A DNA stretch of 64,000 bases, taken from the NCBI GenBank assembly GCA_963575645.1, contig OY754469.1, positions 25,872,001-25,936,000 of the forward strand. The letters run 5' to 3'. Source of the DNA: Xanthostigma xanthostigma. Lineage: Eukaryota > Arthropoda > Insecta > Raphidioptera > Raphidiidae. This document shows positions 29,662 to 43,300 of this stretch, in pieces. The position numbers were made by a program, and so were the translations under genes. How positions within the stretch are numbered: position 1 is the first letter of the stretch; every line of letters begins with the position of its first letter. The notes below the pieces were generated by a model. The model had not been told where the DNA came from. It did no database searches and saw only the letters and a program-made list of their open reading frames with translations.

Positions 29662-31940
29662 CTTATAGGCAAAATTGCTTTATTTCATGAGGGTAAGTCT
29701 ATTTACACTATAACATTCAGGTTTGGATCATTCTCTCATAAGAAAATGCAAACTGCATATTAACCATTATTTAAACCCAGACAAGCAGTTTTTACATGCT
29801 TTACGACATTTTAGTGCAAATGAGTCCTTATAGGCAAAATTGCTTTATTTCATGAGGGTAAGTCTATTTACACTATAACATTCAGGTTTAGATCATTCTC
29901 TCATAAGAAAATGCAAACTCCATATTAACCATTATTTTAACGCAGACAAGCAGTTTTTACATGCTTTATGACAATTAGGGGCAAATGAGTACTTATAGGC
30001 AAAATTGCTTTATTTCATGAAGGTATAACAATTTACACTATAACATTCAGGTTTGGATCATTCTCTCATAAGAAAATGCAAACTGCATATTATCCATTAT
30101 TTTAACGCAGACAAGCAGTTTTTACATGCTTTACGACAATTAGGTGCAAATAAGTCCTTATAGGCAAAATTGCTTTATTTTACAAAGGTAAGTTTACTTA
30201 AACTATAACATTTAGGTTTGGATCATTCTCTCATAAGAAAATGCAAACTGCATATTAACCATTATTTAAACGCAGACAAGCAGTTTTTACATGCTTTACG
30301 ACAATTAGGTGCAAATGAGTCCTTATAGGCAAAATTGCTTTATTTCATGAGGGTAAGTCTATTTACACTATAACATTCAGGTTTGGATCATTCTCTCATA
30401 AGAAAATGCAAACTGCATATTAACCATTATTTTAACGCAGACAAGCAGTTTTTACATGCTTTATGACAATTAGGGGCAAATGAGTACTTATAGGCAAAAT
30501 TGCTTTATTTCATGAAGGTATAACAATTTACACTATAACATTCAGGTTTGGATCATTCTCTCATAAGAAAATGCAAACTGCATATTATCCATTATTTTAA
30601 CGCAGACAAGCAGTTTTTACATGCTTTACGACAATTAGGTGCAAATAAGTCCTTATAGGCAAAATTGCTTTATTTTACAAAGGTAAGTTTACTTAAACTA
30701 TAACATTTAGGTTTGGATCATTCTCTCATAAGAAAATGCAAACTGCATATTAACCATTATTTTAACGCAGACAAGCAGTTTTTACATGCTTTATGACAAT
30801 TAGGGGCAAATGAGTACTTATAGGCAAAATTGCTTTATTTCATGAAGGTATAACAATTTACACTATAACATTCAGGTTTGGATCATTTTCTCATTAGAAA
30901 ATGCAAACTGCATATTATCTATTATTTTAACGCAGACAAGCAGTTTTTACATGCTTTACGACAATTAGGTGCAAATAAGTCCTTATAGGCAAAATTGCTT
31001 TATTTTACAAAGGTAAGTTTACTTAAACTATAACATTCAGGTTTAGATCATTCTCTCATAAGAAAATGCAAACTGCATATTAACTATTATTTTAACGCAT
31101 ACAAGCAGTTTTTACATGCTTTATGACAATTAAGTGCAAATAGGTCTTTATAGGCAAAATTGCTTTATTTCATAAGGGTAAGTCTATTTACACTATAACA
31201 TTCAGGTTTGGATCATTCTTTCATAAGGAAATGCAAACTGCATATTAACCATTATTTTAACGCAGACAAGCAGTTTTTACATGCTTCACGACAATTGCGT
31301 GCAAATTAGTCCTTATAGGCAAAATTGCTTTATTTTACAAAGGTTAGTCTATTTTCACTATAACATTTAGGTTTGGATCATTCTCTCATAAGAAAATGCA
31401 AACTGCATATTTACTATCATTTTCACGCAGACAAGCAGTTTTTACATGCTTCACGACAATTGCGTGCAAATGAGTCCTTATAAACAAAATTGCTTTATTT
31501 TACAAAGGTAAGTCTATTTACACTATAACATTCAGGTTTGGATCATTCTCTCATAAGAAAATGCAAACTGCATATTAACCATTATTTAAACGCAGACAAG
31601 CAGTTTTTACATGCTTTTCGACAATTAGGTGCAAATGAGTCCTTATAGGCAAAATTGCTTTTTTTCATGAGGGTTAGTCTATTTACACTATAACATTTAG
31701 GTTTGGATCATTCTCTCATAAGAAAATGCAAACTGCATATTAACTATTATTTTAACGCATACAAGCAGTTTTTACATGCTTTATGAAAATTAGGTGCAAA
31801 TGAGTCTTTATAGGCAAAATTGCTTTATTTCATGAGGATAAGTCTATTTACACTATAACATTCAGGTTTGGATCATTCTCTCAAGAAAATGCAAACTGCA
31901 TAATTACTATCATTTTAACGCATACAAGCAGTTTTTACAT
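27820..31940 (+). repeat. 4.1-kb higher-order unit (25 monomers), copy 1
   Basis: Immediately followed by a second copy at offset 4121 bp. Shared markers are TATACATTC at 28720 and 32841, GGTTAGTCTATTTTCAC at 31342 and 35462, and a lost TA in CTCTCAAGAAAATG near 31882. The offset falls to 4120 after a single-base deletion in copy 2 near 34814. The left end overlaps the 12.67-kb block. At the join, 31941, a GCATAC-type monomer switches to GCTTCACGAC, which matches the start of the unit. Confidence 0.9.
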
Positions 31941-34900
31941 GCTTCACGACAATTGCGTGCAAATGAGTCCTTATAAACAAAATTGCTTTATTTTACAAAG
32001 GTAAGTCTATTTACACTATACATTCAGGTTTGGATCATTCTCTAATAAGAAAATGCAAACTGCATATTAACCATTATTTTAACGCAGACAAGCAGTTTTT
32101 ACATGCTTTATGACAATTAGGGGCAAATGAGTCCTTATAGGCAAAATTGCTTTATTTCATGAAGGTATAACTATTTACACTATAACATTCAGGTTTGGAT
32201 CATTCTCTCATAAGAAAATGCAAACTGCATATTATCCATTATTTTAACGCAGACAAGCAGTTTTTACATGCTTTACGACAATTAGGTGCAAATAAGTCCT
32301 TATAGGCAAAATTGCTTTATTTTACAAAGGTAAGTTTACTTAAACTATAACATTCAGGTTTAGATCATTCTCTCATAAGAAAATACAAACTGCATATTAA
32401 CCATTATTTTAACGCAGACAAGCAGTTTTTACATGCTTCACGACAATTTGGTGCAAATGAGTCCTTATAGGCAAAATTGCTTTATTTTACAAAGGTAAGT
32501 CTATTTTTACTATAACATTCAGGTTTAGATCATTTTCTCATAAGAAAATGCAAACTGCATATTAACCATTATTTTAACGCATACAAGCAGTTTTTACATG
32601 CTTTATGACAACTAGGGGCAAATGAGTCCTTATAGGCAAAATTGCTTTATTTCATAAAGGTAAGTCTATTTACACTTTAACATTTAGGTTTGGATCATTC
32701 TCTCATAAGAAAATGCAAACTGCATATTAACCATTATTTTAACGCAAACAAGCAGTTTTTACATGCTTCACGACAATTGCGTGCAAATGAGTCCTTATAA
32801 ACAAAATTGCTTTATTTTACAAAGGTAAGTCTATTTACACTATACATTCAGGTTTGGATCATTCTCTAATAAGAAAATGCAAACTGCATATTAACCATTA
32901 TTTTAACGCAGACAAGCAGTTTTTACATGCTTTATGACAATTAGGGGCAAATGAGTCCTTATAGGCAAAATTGCTTTATTTCATGAAGGTATAACTATTT
33001 ACACTATAACATTCAGGTTTGGATCATTCTCTCATAAGAAAATGCAAACTGCATATTATCCATTATTTTAACGCAGACAAGCAGTTTTTACATGCTTTAC
33101 GACAATTAGGTGCAAATAAGTCCTTATAGGCAAAATTGCTTTATTTTACAAAGGTAAGTTTACTTAAACTATAACATTCAGGTTTAGATCATTCTCTCAT
33201 AAGAAAATACAAACTGCATATTAACTATTATTTTAACGCATACAAGCAGTTTTTACATGCTTTATGACAATTAGGTGCAAATGAGTCTTTATAGGCAAAA
33301 TTGCTTTATTTCATGAGGGTAAGTCTATTTACACTATTACATTCAGGTTTGGATCATTCTCTTATAAGAAAATGCAAACTGCATATTTACTATCATTTTA
33401 ACGCATACAAGCAGTTTTTACATGCTTTATGACAATTAGGTGCAAATGAGTCTTTATAGGCAAAATTGCTTTATTTCATGAGGGTAAGTCTATTTACACT
33501 ATAACATTCAGGTTTGGATCATTCTTTCATAAGAAAATGCAAACTGCATATTAACCATCATTTTAACGCAGACAAGCAGTTTTTACATGCTTCACGACAA
33601 TTGCAAGCAAATGAGTCCTTATAGGCAAAATTGCTTTATTTTACAAAGGTAAGTCTATTTACACTATAACATTCAGGTTTGGATCATTCTCTCATAAGAA
33701 AATGCAAACTGCATATTAACCATTATTTAAACGCAGACAAGCAGTTTTTACATGCTTTACGACAATTAGGTGCAAATGAGTCCTTATAGGCAAAATTGCT
33801 TTATTTCATGAGGGTAAGTCTATTTACACTATAACATTCAGGTTTGGATCATTCTCTCATAAGAAAATGCAAACTGCATATTAACCATTATTTAAACCCA
33901 GACAAGCAGTTTTTACATGCTTTACGACATTTTAGTGCAAATGAGTCCTTATAGGCAAAATTGCTTTATTTCATGAGGGTAAGTCTATTTACACTATAAC
34001 ATTCAGGTTTAGATCATTCTCTCATAAGAAAATGCAAACTCCATATTAACCATTATTTTAACGCAGACAAGCAGTTTTTACATGCTTTATGACAATTAGG
34101 GGCAAATGAGTACTTATAGGCAAAATTGCTTTATTTCATGAAGGTATAACAATTTACACTATAACATTCAGGTTTGGATCATTCTCTCATAAGAAAATGC
34201 AAACTGCATATTATCCATTATTTTAACGCAGACAAGCAGTTTTTACATGCTTTACGACAATTAGGTGCAAATAAGTCCTTATAGGCAAAATTGCTTTATT
34301 TTACAAAGGTAAGTTTACTTAAACTATAACATTTAGGTTTGGATCATTCTCTCATAAGAAAATGCAAACTGCATATTAACCATTATTTAAACGCAGACAA
34401 GCAGTTTTTACATGCTTTACGACAATTAGGTGCAAATGAGTCCTTATAGGCAAAATTGCTTTATTTCATGAGGGTAAGTCTATTTACACTATAACATTCA
34501 GGTTTGGATCATTCTCTCATAAGAAAATGCAAACTGCATATTAACCATTATTTTAACGCAGACAAGCAGTTTTTACATGCTTTATGACAATTAGGGGCAA
34601 ATGAGTACTTATAGGCAAAATTGCTTTATTTCATGAAGGTATAACAATTTACACTATAACATTCAGGTTTGGATCATTCTCTCATAAGAAAATGCAAACT
34701 GCATATTATCCATTATTTTAACGCAGACAAGCAGTTTTTACATGCTTTACGACAATTAGGTGCAAATAAGTCCTTATAGGCAAAATTGCTTTATTTTACA
34801 AAGGTAAGTTTACTAAACTATAACATTTAGGTTTGGATCATTCTCTCATAAGAAAATGCAAACTGCATATTAACCATTATTTTAACGCAGACAAGCAGTT

Positions 34901-36060
34901 TTTACATGCTTTATGACAATTAGGGGCAAATGAGTACTTATAGGCAAAATTGCTTTATTTCATGAAGGTATAACAATTTACACTATAACATTCAGGTTTG
35001 GATCATTTTCTCATTAGAAAATGCAAACTGCATATTATCTATTATTTTAACGCAGACAAGCAGTTTTTACATGCTTTACGACAATTAGGTGCAAATAAGT
35101 CCTTATAGGCAAAATTGCTTTATTTTACAAAGGTAAGTTTACTTAAACTATAACATTCAGGTTTAGATCATTCTCTCATAAGAAAATGCAAACTGCATAT
35201 TAACTATTATTTTAACGCATACAAGCAGTTTTTACATGCTTTATGACAATTAAGTGCAAATAGGTCTTTATAGGCAAAATTGCTTTATTTCATAAGGGTA
35301 AGTCTATTTACACTATAACATTCAGGTTTGGATCATTCTTTCATAAGGAAATGCAAACTGCATATTAACCATTATTTTAACGCAGACAAGCAGTTTTTAC
35401 ATGCTTCACGACAATTGCGTGCAAATTAGTCCTTATAGGCAAAATTGCTTTATTTTACAAAGGTTAGTCTATTTTCACTATAACATTTAGGTTTGGATCA
35501 TTCTCTCATAAGAAAATGCAAACTGCATATTTACTATCATTTTCACGCAGACAAGCAGTTTTTACATGCTTCACGACAATTGCGTGCAAATGAGTCCTTA
35601 TAAACAAAATTGCTTTACTTTACAAAGGTAAGTCTATTTACACTATAACATTCAGGTTTGGATCATTCTCTCATAAGAAAATGCAAACTGCATATTAACC
35701 ATTATTTAAACGCAGACAAGCAGTTTTTACATGCTTTTCGACAATTAGGTGCAAATGAGTCCTTATAGGCAAAATTGCTTTTTTTCATGAGGGTTAGTCT
35801 ATTTACACTATAACATTTAGGTTTGGATCATTCTCTCATAAGAAAATGCAAACTGCATATTAACTATTATTTTAACGCATACAAGCAGTTTTTACATGCT
35901 TTATGAAAATTAGGTGCAAATGAGTCTTTATAGGCAAAATTGCTTTATTTCATGAGGATAAGTCTATTTACACTATAACATTCAGGTTTGGATCATTCTC
36001 TCAAGAAAATGCAAACTGCATAATTACTATCATTTTAACGCATACAAGCAGTTTTTACAT
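31941..36060 (+). repeat. 4.1-kb higher-order unit, copy 2
   Basis: Tandem copy of 27820-31940. By eye it differs by very few bases: TACTAAAC for TACTTAAAC near 34811 (one-base deletion) and CTTTACTTTAC for CTTTATTTTAC near 35618. After about 36060 the array continues with GCTTTATGAC where copy 1 has the duplication join. Confidence 0.88.
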
Positions 36061-38450
36061 GCTTTATGACAATTAGGTGCAAATGAGTCTTTATAGGCAA
36101 AATTGATTTATTTCATGAGGGTAAGTCTATTTACACTATAACATTCAGGTTTGGATCATTCTCTCATAAGAAAATGCAAACTGCATATTATCCATTATTT
36201 TAACGCAGACAAGCAGTTTTTACATGCTTTACGACAATTAGGTGCAAATAAGTCCTTATAGGCAAAATTGCTTTATTTCATGAAGGTATAACTATTTACA
36301 CTATAACATTCAGGTTTGGATCATTCTCTCATAAGAAAATGCAAACTGCATATTATCCATTATTTTAACGCAGACAAGCAGTTTTTACATGCTTTACGAC
36401 AATTAGGTGCAAATAAGTCCTTATAGGCAAAATTGCTTTATTTTACAAAGGTAAGTTTACTTAAACTATACTATTCAGGTTTAGATCATTCTCTCATAAG
36501 AAAATGCAAACTGCATATTAACTATTATTTTAACGCATACAAGCAGTTTTTACATGCTTTATGAAAATTAGGTGCAAATGAGTCTTTATAGGCAAAATTG
36601 CTTTATTTCATGAGGATAAGTCTATTTACACTATACCATTCAGGGTATGGATCATTCTCTCATAAGAAAATGCAAACTGCATATTTACTATCATTTTAAC
36701 GCATACAAGCAGTTTTTACATGCTTTATGACAATTAGGTGCAAATGAGTCTTTATAGGCAAAATTGCTTTATTTCATGAGGGTAAGTCTATTTACACTAT
36801 AACATTCAGGTTTGGATCATTCTTATATAAGAGAATGCAAACTGCATATTAACCATTATTTTAACGCAGACAAGCAGTTTTTACATGCTTCACGACAATT
36901 AGGTGCAAATGAGTCCTTATATTCAAAATTGCTTTATTTTACAAAGGTAAGTCTATTTTTACTATAACATTCAGGTTTAGATCATTTTCTCATAAGAAAA
37001 TGCAAACTGCATATTAACCATTATTTTAACGCATACAAGCAGTTTTTACATGCTTTATGACAACTAGGGGCAAATGAGTCCTTATAGGCAAAATTGCTTT
37101 ATATCATGAAGGTAAGTCTATTTACACTATAACATTTAGGTTTGGATCATTCTCTCATAAGGAAATGCAAACTGCATATTAACCATTATTTTAACGCAAA
37201 CAAGCAGTTTTTACATGCTTCACGACAATTGCGTGCAAATGAGTCCCTATAAACAAAATTGCTTTATTTTACACAGGTAAGTCTATTTACACTATAACAT
37301 TCAGGTTTGGATCATTCTCTCATAAGAAAATGCAAACTGCATATTAACCATTATTTAAACGCAGACAAGCAGTTTTTACATGCTTTACGACAATTAGGTG
37401 CAAATGAGTCTTTATAGGCAAAATTGCTCTATTTCATGAGGATAAGTCTTTTTACACTATAACATTCAGGTTTGGATCATTCTTTCATAAGAAAATGCAA
37501 ACTGCATATTAACCATTATTTTAACGCAGACAAGCAGTTTTTACATGCTTTATGACAATTAGGTGCAAATGAGTCTTTATAGGCAAAATTGCTTTATTTC
37601 ATGAGGGTAAGTCTATTTACACTATAACATTCAGGTTTGGATCATTCTCTCATAAGAAAATGCAAACTGCATATTAACCATTATTTTAACGCAGACAAGC
37701 AGTTTTTACATGCTTTATGACAATTAGGGGCAAATGAGTCCTTATAGGCAAAATTGCTTTATTTCATGAAGGTATAACTATTTACACTATAACATTCAGG
37801 TTTGGATCATTCTCTCATAAGAAAATGCAAACTGCATATTATCCATTATTTTAACGCAGACAAGCAGTTTTTACATGCTTTACGACAATTAGGTGCAAAT
37901 AAGTCCTTATAGGCAAAATTGCTTTATTTTACAAAGGTAAGTTTACTTAAACTATACTATTCAGGTTTAGATCATTCTCTCATAAGAAAATGCAAACTGC
38001 ATATTAACCATTAATTTAACGCAGACAAGCAGTTTTTACATGCTTTATGACAATTAGGTGCAAATGAGTCTTTATAGGCAAAATTGCTTTATTTCATGAG
38101 GGTTAGTCTATTTAAACTATAACATTCAGGTTTGGATCATTCTCTCATAAGAAAATGCAAACTGCATATTAACCATTATTTTAACGCAGACAAGCAGTTT
38201 TTACATGCTTTACGACAATTAGGTGCAAATGAGTCTTTATATTCAAAATTGCTTTATTTCATGAGGATAAGTCTATTTACACTATAACATTCAGGTTTGG
38301 ATCATTCTTTCATAAGAAAATGCAAACTGCATATTAACCATTATTTTAACGCAGACAAGCAGTTTTTACAAGCTTTATGACAATTAGGTGCAAATGAGTC
38401 TTTATAGGCAAAATTGCTTTATTTCATGAGGGTTAGTCTATTTACACTAT
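36061..38450 (+). repeat. Satellite block copied from the 1.9-4.5 kb type, with a hybrid monomer
   Basis: 36286-38450 follows 2309-4460 at offset 33976-33977. Markers are the GTATGGATC variant (2669 and about 36644, the latter with one extra G), CTTATATAAGAG, CCCTATAAAC (3268 and 37245), TTTACACAGG and ACAAGCTTTA (4391 and 38368). The monomer at about 36120-36285 combines the 5' part and end of one monomer type with the middle of another (TTATCC, AATAAGTCC), as expected for a recombination join that removed intervening monomers. Confidence 0.82.
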
Positions 38451-38959
38451 AACATTTAGGTTTGGATCATTCTCTCATAAGAAAATGCAAACTGCATATT
38501 AACCATTATTTTAACGCAGACAAGCAGTTTTTACATGCTTTATGACAATTAGGGGCAAATGAGTCCTTATAGGCAAAATTGCTTTACTTCATGAAGGTAT
38601 AACTATTTACACCATAACATTCAGGTTTGGATCATTCTCTCATAAGAAAATGCAAACTGCATATTATCCATTATTTTAACGCAGACAAGCAGTTTTTACA
38701 TGCTTTACGACAATTAGGTGCAAATAAGTCCTTATAGGCAAAATTGCTTTATTTTACAAAGGTAAGTTTACTTAAACTATAACATTCAGGTTTAGATCAT
38801 TCTCTCATAAGAAAATGCAAACTGCATATTAACTATTATTTTAACGCATACAAGCAGTTTTTACATGCTTTATGAAAATTAGGTGCAAATGAGTCTTTAT
38901 AGGCAAAATTGCTTTATTTCATGAGGATAAGTCTATTTACACTATACCATTCAGGTATG
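37310..38959 (+). repeat. Ten-monomer tandem unit (1650 bp), copy 1
   Basis: The rare AAATTGCTCTATTTC variant at 37421 recurs at 39071, exactly 1650 bp (ten monomers) later. The surrounding monomers keep the same order. It overlaps the end of the preceding block and runs on to about 38959. Confidence 0.75.
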
Positions 38960-40350
38960 GATCATTCTCTCATAAGAAAATGCAAACTGCATATTAACCA
39001 TTATTTAAACGCAGACAAGCAGTTTTTACATGCTTTACGACAATTAGGTGCAAATGAGTCTTTATAGGCAAAATTGCTCTATTTCATGAGGATAAGTCTA
39101 TTTACACTATAACATTCAGGTTTGGATCATTCTTTCATAAGAAAATGCAAACTGCATATTAACCATTATTTTAACGCAGACAAGCAGTTTTTACATGCTT
39201 TATGACAATTAGGTGCAAATAAGTCTTTATAGGCAAAATTGCTTTATTTCATGAGGGTAAGTCTATTTACACTATAACATTCAGGTTTGGATCATTCTCT
39301 CATAAGAAAATGCAAACTGCATATTAACCATTATTTTAACGCAGACAAGCAGTTTTTACATGCTTTATGACAATTAGGGGCAAATGAGTCCTTATAGGCA
39401 AAATTGCTTTATTTCATGAAGGTATAACTATTTACACTATAACATTCAGGTTTGGATCATTCTCTCATAAGAAAATGCAAACTGCATATTATCCATTATT
39501 TTAACGCAGACAAGCAGTTTTTACATGCTTTACGACAATTAGGTGCAAATAAGTCCTTATAGGCAAAATTGCTTTATTTTACAAAGGTAAGTTTACTTAA
39601 ACTATACTATTCAGGTTTAGATCATTCTCTCATAAGAAAATGCAAACTGCATATTAACCATTATTTTAACGCAGACAAGCAGTTTTTACATGCTTTACGA
39701 CAATTAGGTGCAAATGAGTCTTTATATTCAAAATTGCTTTATTTCATGAGGATAAGTCTATTTACACTATAACATTCAGGTTTGGATCATTCTTTCATAA
39801 GAAAATGCAAACTGCATATTAACCATTATTTTAACGCAGACAAGCAGTTTTTACAAGCTTTATGACAATTAGGTGCAAATGAGTCTTTATAGGCAAAATT
39901 GCTTTATTTCATGAGGGTTAGTCTATTTACACTATAACATTCAGGTTTGGATCATTCTCTCATAAGAAAATGCAAACTGCATATTAACCATTATTTTAAC
40001 GCAGACAAGCAGTTTTTACATGCTTTATGACAATTAGGGGCAAATGAGTCCTTATAGGCAAAATTGCTTTACTTCATGAAGGTATAACTATTTACACCAT
40101 AACATTCAGGTTTGGATCATTCTCTCATAAGAAAATGCAAACTGCATATTATCCATTATTTTAACGCAGACAAGCAGTTTTTACATGCTTTACGACAATT
40201 AGGTGCAAATAAGTCCTTATAGGCAAAATTGCTTTATTTTACAAAGGTAAGTTTACTTAAACTATAACATTCAGGTTTAGATCATTCTCTCATAAGAAAA
40301 TGCAAACTGCATATTAACTATTATTTTAACGCATACAAGCAGTTTTTACA
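38960..40350 (+). repeat. Ten-monomer tandem unit, copy 2, one monomer short
   Basis: Follows 37310-38870 at offset 1650. The offset drops to 1485 after about 39660 (ACAAGCTTTA at 38368 and 39853; GCTTTACTTC at 38581 and 40066), so one monomer was lost. The loss created a hybrid monomer at about 39584-39748 in which both usual stop codons of one frame are missing, leaving a 67-codon open stretch at 39569-39772. It starts at TTG and shows no sign of being a gene. Confidence 0.75.
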
Positions 40351-43300
40351 TGCTTTTTGACAATTAGGTGCAAATGAGTTTTTATAGGCAAAATTGCTTT
40401 ATTTCATGAGGGTAAGTCTATTTACACTATAACATTCAGGTTTGGATCATTCTCTCATAAGAAAATACAAACTGCATATTAACCATTATTTTAACGCATA
40501 CAAGCAGTTTTTAAATGCTTTATGACAATTAGGGGCAAATGAGTCCTTATAGGCAAAATTGCTTTATTTAATGAAGGTAAGTCTATTTACACTATGACAT
40601 TCAGGTTTGGATCTTTCTCTCATAAGAAAATGCAAACTGCATATTAACCATCATTTTAACGCAGACAAGCAGTTTTTACATGCTTCACGACAATTGCAAG
40701 CAAATGAGTCCTTATAGGCAAAATTGCTTTATTTTACAAAGGTAAGTCTATTTACACTATAACATTCAGGTTTGGATCATTCTCTCATAAGAAAATGCAA
40801 ACTGCATATTAACCATTATTTAAACGCAGACAAGCAGTTTTTACATGCTTTACGACAATTAGGTGCAAATGAGTCCTTATAGGCAAAATTGCTGTATTTC
40901 ATGAGGGTAAGTCTATTTACACTATAACATTCAGGTTTGGATCATTCTCTCATAAGAAAATGCAAACTGCATATTAACCATTATTTAAACCCAGACAAGC
41001 AGTTTTTACATGCTTTACGACATTTTAGTGCAAATGAGTCCTTATAGGCAAAATTGCTTTATTTCATGAGGGTAAGTCTATTTACACTATAACATTCAGG
41101 TTTAGATCATTCTCTCATAAGAAAATGCAAACTCCATATTAACCATTATTTTAACGCAGACAAGCAGTTTTTACATGCTTTATGACAATTAGGGGCAAAT
41201 GAGTACTTATAGGCAAAATTGCTTTATTTCATGAAGGTATAACAATTTACACTATAACATTCAGGTTTGGATAATTTTCTCATTAGAAAATGCAAACTGC
41301 ATATTATCCATTATTTTAACGCAGACAAGCAGTTTTTACATGCTTTACGACAATTAGGTGCAAATAAGTCCTTATAGGCAAAATTGCTTTATTTTACAAA
41401 GGTAAGTTTACTTAAACTATAACATTCAGGTTTGGATCATTCTCTCATAAGAAAATGCAAACTGCATATTAACCATTATTTAAACGCAGACAAGCAGTTT
41501 TTACATGCTTTATGACAATTAGGGGCAAATGAGTACTTATAGGCAAAATTGCTTTATTTCATGAAGGTATAACAATTTACACTATAACATTCAGGTTTGG
41601 ATCATTTTCTCATTAGAAAATGCAAACTGCATATTATCCATTATTTTAACGCAGACAAGCAGTTTTTACATGCTTTACGACAATTAGGTGCAAATAAGTC
41701 CTTATAGGCAAAATTGCTTTATTTTACAAAGGTAAGTTTACTTAAACTATAACATTCAGGTTTAGATCATTCTCTCATAAGAAAATGCAAACTGCATATT
41801 AACTATTATTTTAACGCATACAAGCAGTTTTTACATGCTTTATGACAATTAGGTGCAAATAGCTCTTTATAGGCAAAATTGCTTTATTTCATGAAGGTAA
41901 GTCTATTTACACTATAACATTCAGGTTTGGATCATTCTTTCATAAGGAAATGCAAACTGCATATTAACCATTATTTTAACGCAGACAAGCAGTTTTTACA
42001 TGCTTCACGACAATTGCGTGCAAATTAGTCCTTATAGGCAAAATTGCTTTATTTTACAAAGGTTAGTCTATTTTCACTATAACATTTAGGTTTGGATCAT
42101 TCTCTCATAAGAAAATGCAAACTGCATATTTACTATCATTTTCACGCAGACAAGCAGTTTTTACATGCTTCACGACAATTGCGTGCAAATGAGTCCTTAA
42201 AAACAAAATTGCTTTATTTTACAAAGGTAAGTCTATTTACACTATAACATTCAGGTTTGGATCATTCTCTCATAAGAAAATGCAAACTGCATATTAACCA
42301 TTATTTTAACGCAGACAAGCAGTTTTTACATGCTTTATGACAATTAGGGGCAAATGAGTACTTATAGGCAAAATTGCTTTATTTCATGAAGGTATAACAA
42401 TTTACACTATAACATTCAGGTTTGGATCATTCTCTCATAAGAAAATGCAAACTGCATATTATCCATTATTTTAACGCAGACAAGCAGTTTTTACATGCTT
42501 TACGACAATTAGGTGCAAATAAGTCCTTATAGGCAAAATTGCTTTATTTTACAAAGGTAAGTTTACTTAAACTATAACATTTAGGTTTAGATCATTCTCT
42601 CATAAGAAAATGCAAACTGCATATTAACCATTATTCAAACGCAGACAAGCAGTTTTTACATGCTTTACGACAATTAGGTGAAAATGAGTCCTTATAGGCA
42701 AAATTGCTTTATTTCATGAGGGTAAGTCTATTTACACTATAACATTCAGGTTTGGATCATTCTCTCATAAGAAAATGCAAACTGCATATTAACCATTATT
42801 TTAACGCAGACAAGCAGTTTTTACATGCTTTATGACAATTAGGGGCAAATGAGTACTTATAGGCAAAATTGCTTTATTTCATGAAGGTATAACAATTTAC
42901 ACTATAACATTCAGGTTTGGATCATTTTCTCATTAGAAAATGCAAACTGCATATTATCTATTATTTTAACGCAGACAAGCAGTTTTTACATGCTTTACGA
43001 CAATTAGGTGCAAATAAGTCCTTATAGGCAAAATTGCTTTATTTTACAAAGGTAAGTTTACTTAAACTATAACATTCAGGTTTAGATCATTCTCTCATAA
43101 GAAAATGCAAACTGCATATTAACTATTATTTTAACGCATACAAGCAGTTTTTACATGCTTTATGACAATTAAGTGCAAATAGGTCTTTATAGGCAAAATT
43201 GCTTTATTTCATGAGGGTAAGTCTATTTACACTATAACATTCAGGTTTGGATCATTCTTTCATAAGGAAATGCAAACTGCATATTAACCATTATTTTAAC

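Noticed and set aside
39569-39772. 67-codon open frame in the satellite, also at 56886-57089 and 62991-63194, as a possible gene
   Set aside because: It starts at TTG, arises only because a hybrid monomer lost two stop codons, and variation among monomers shows no codon-position pattern.
40511-40520. Poly-A or AATAAA-like motifs in satellite monomers as transcription signals
   Set aside because: Short AT-rich matches are expected throughout a 67% A+T repeat and none is tied to a gene.
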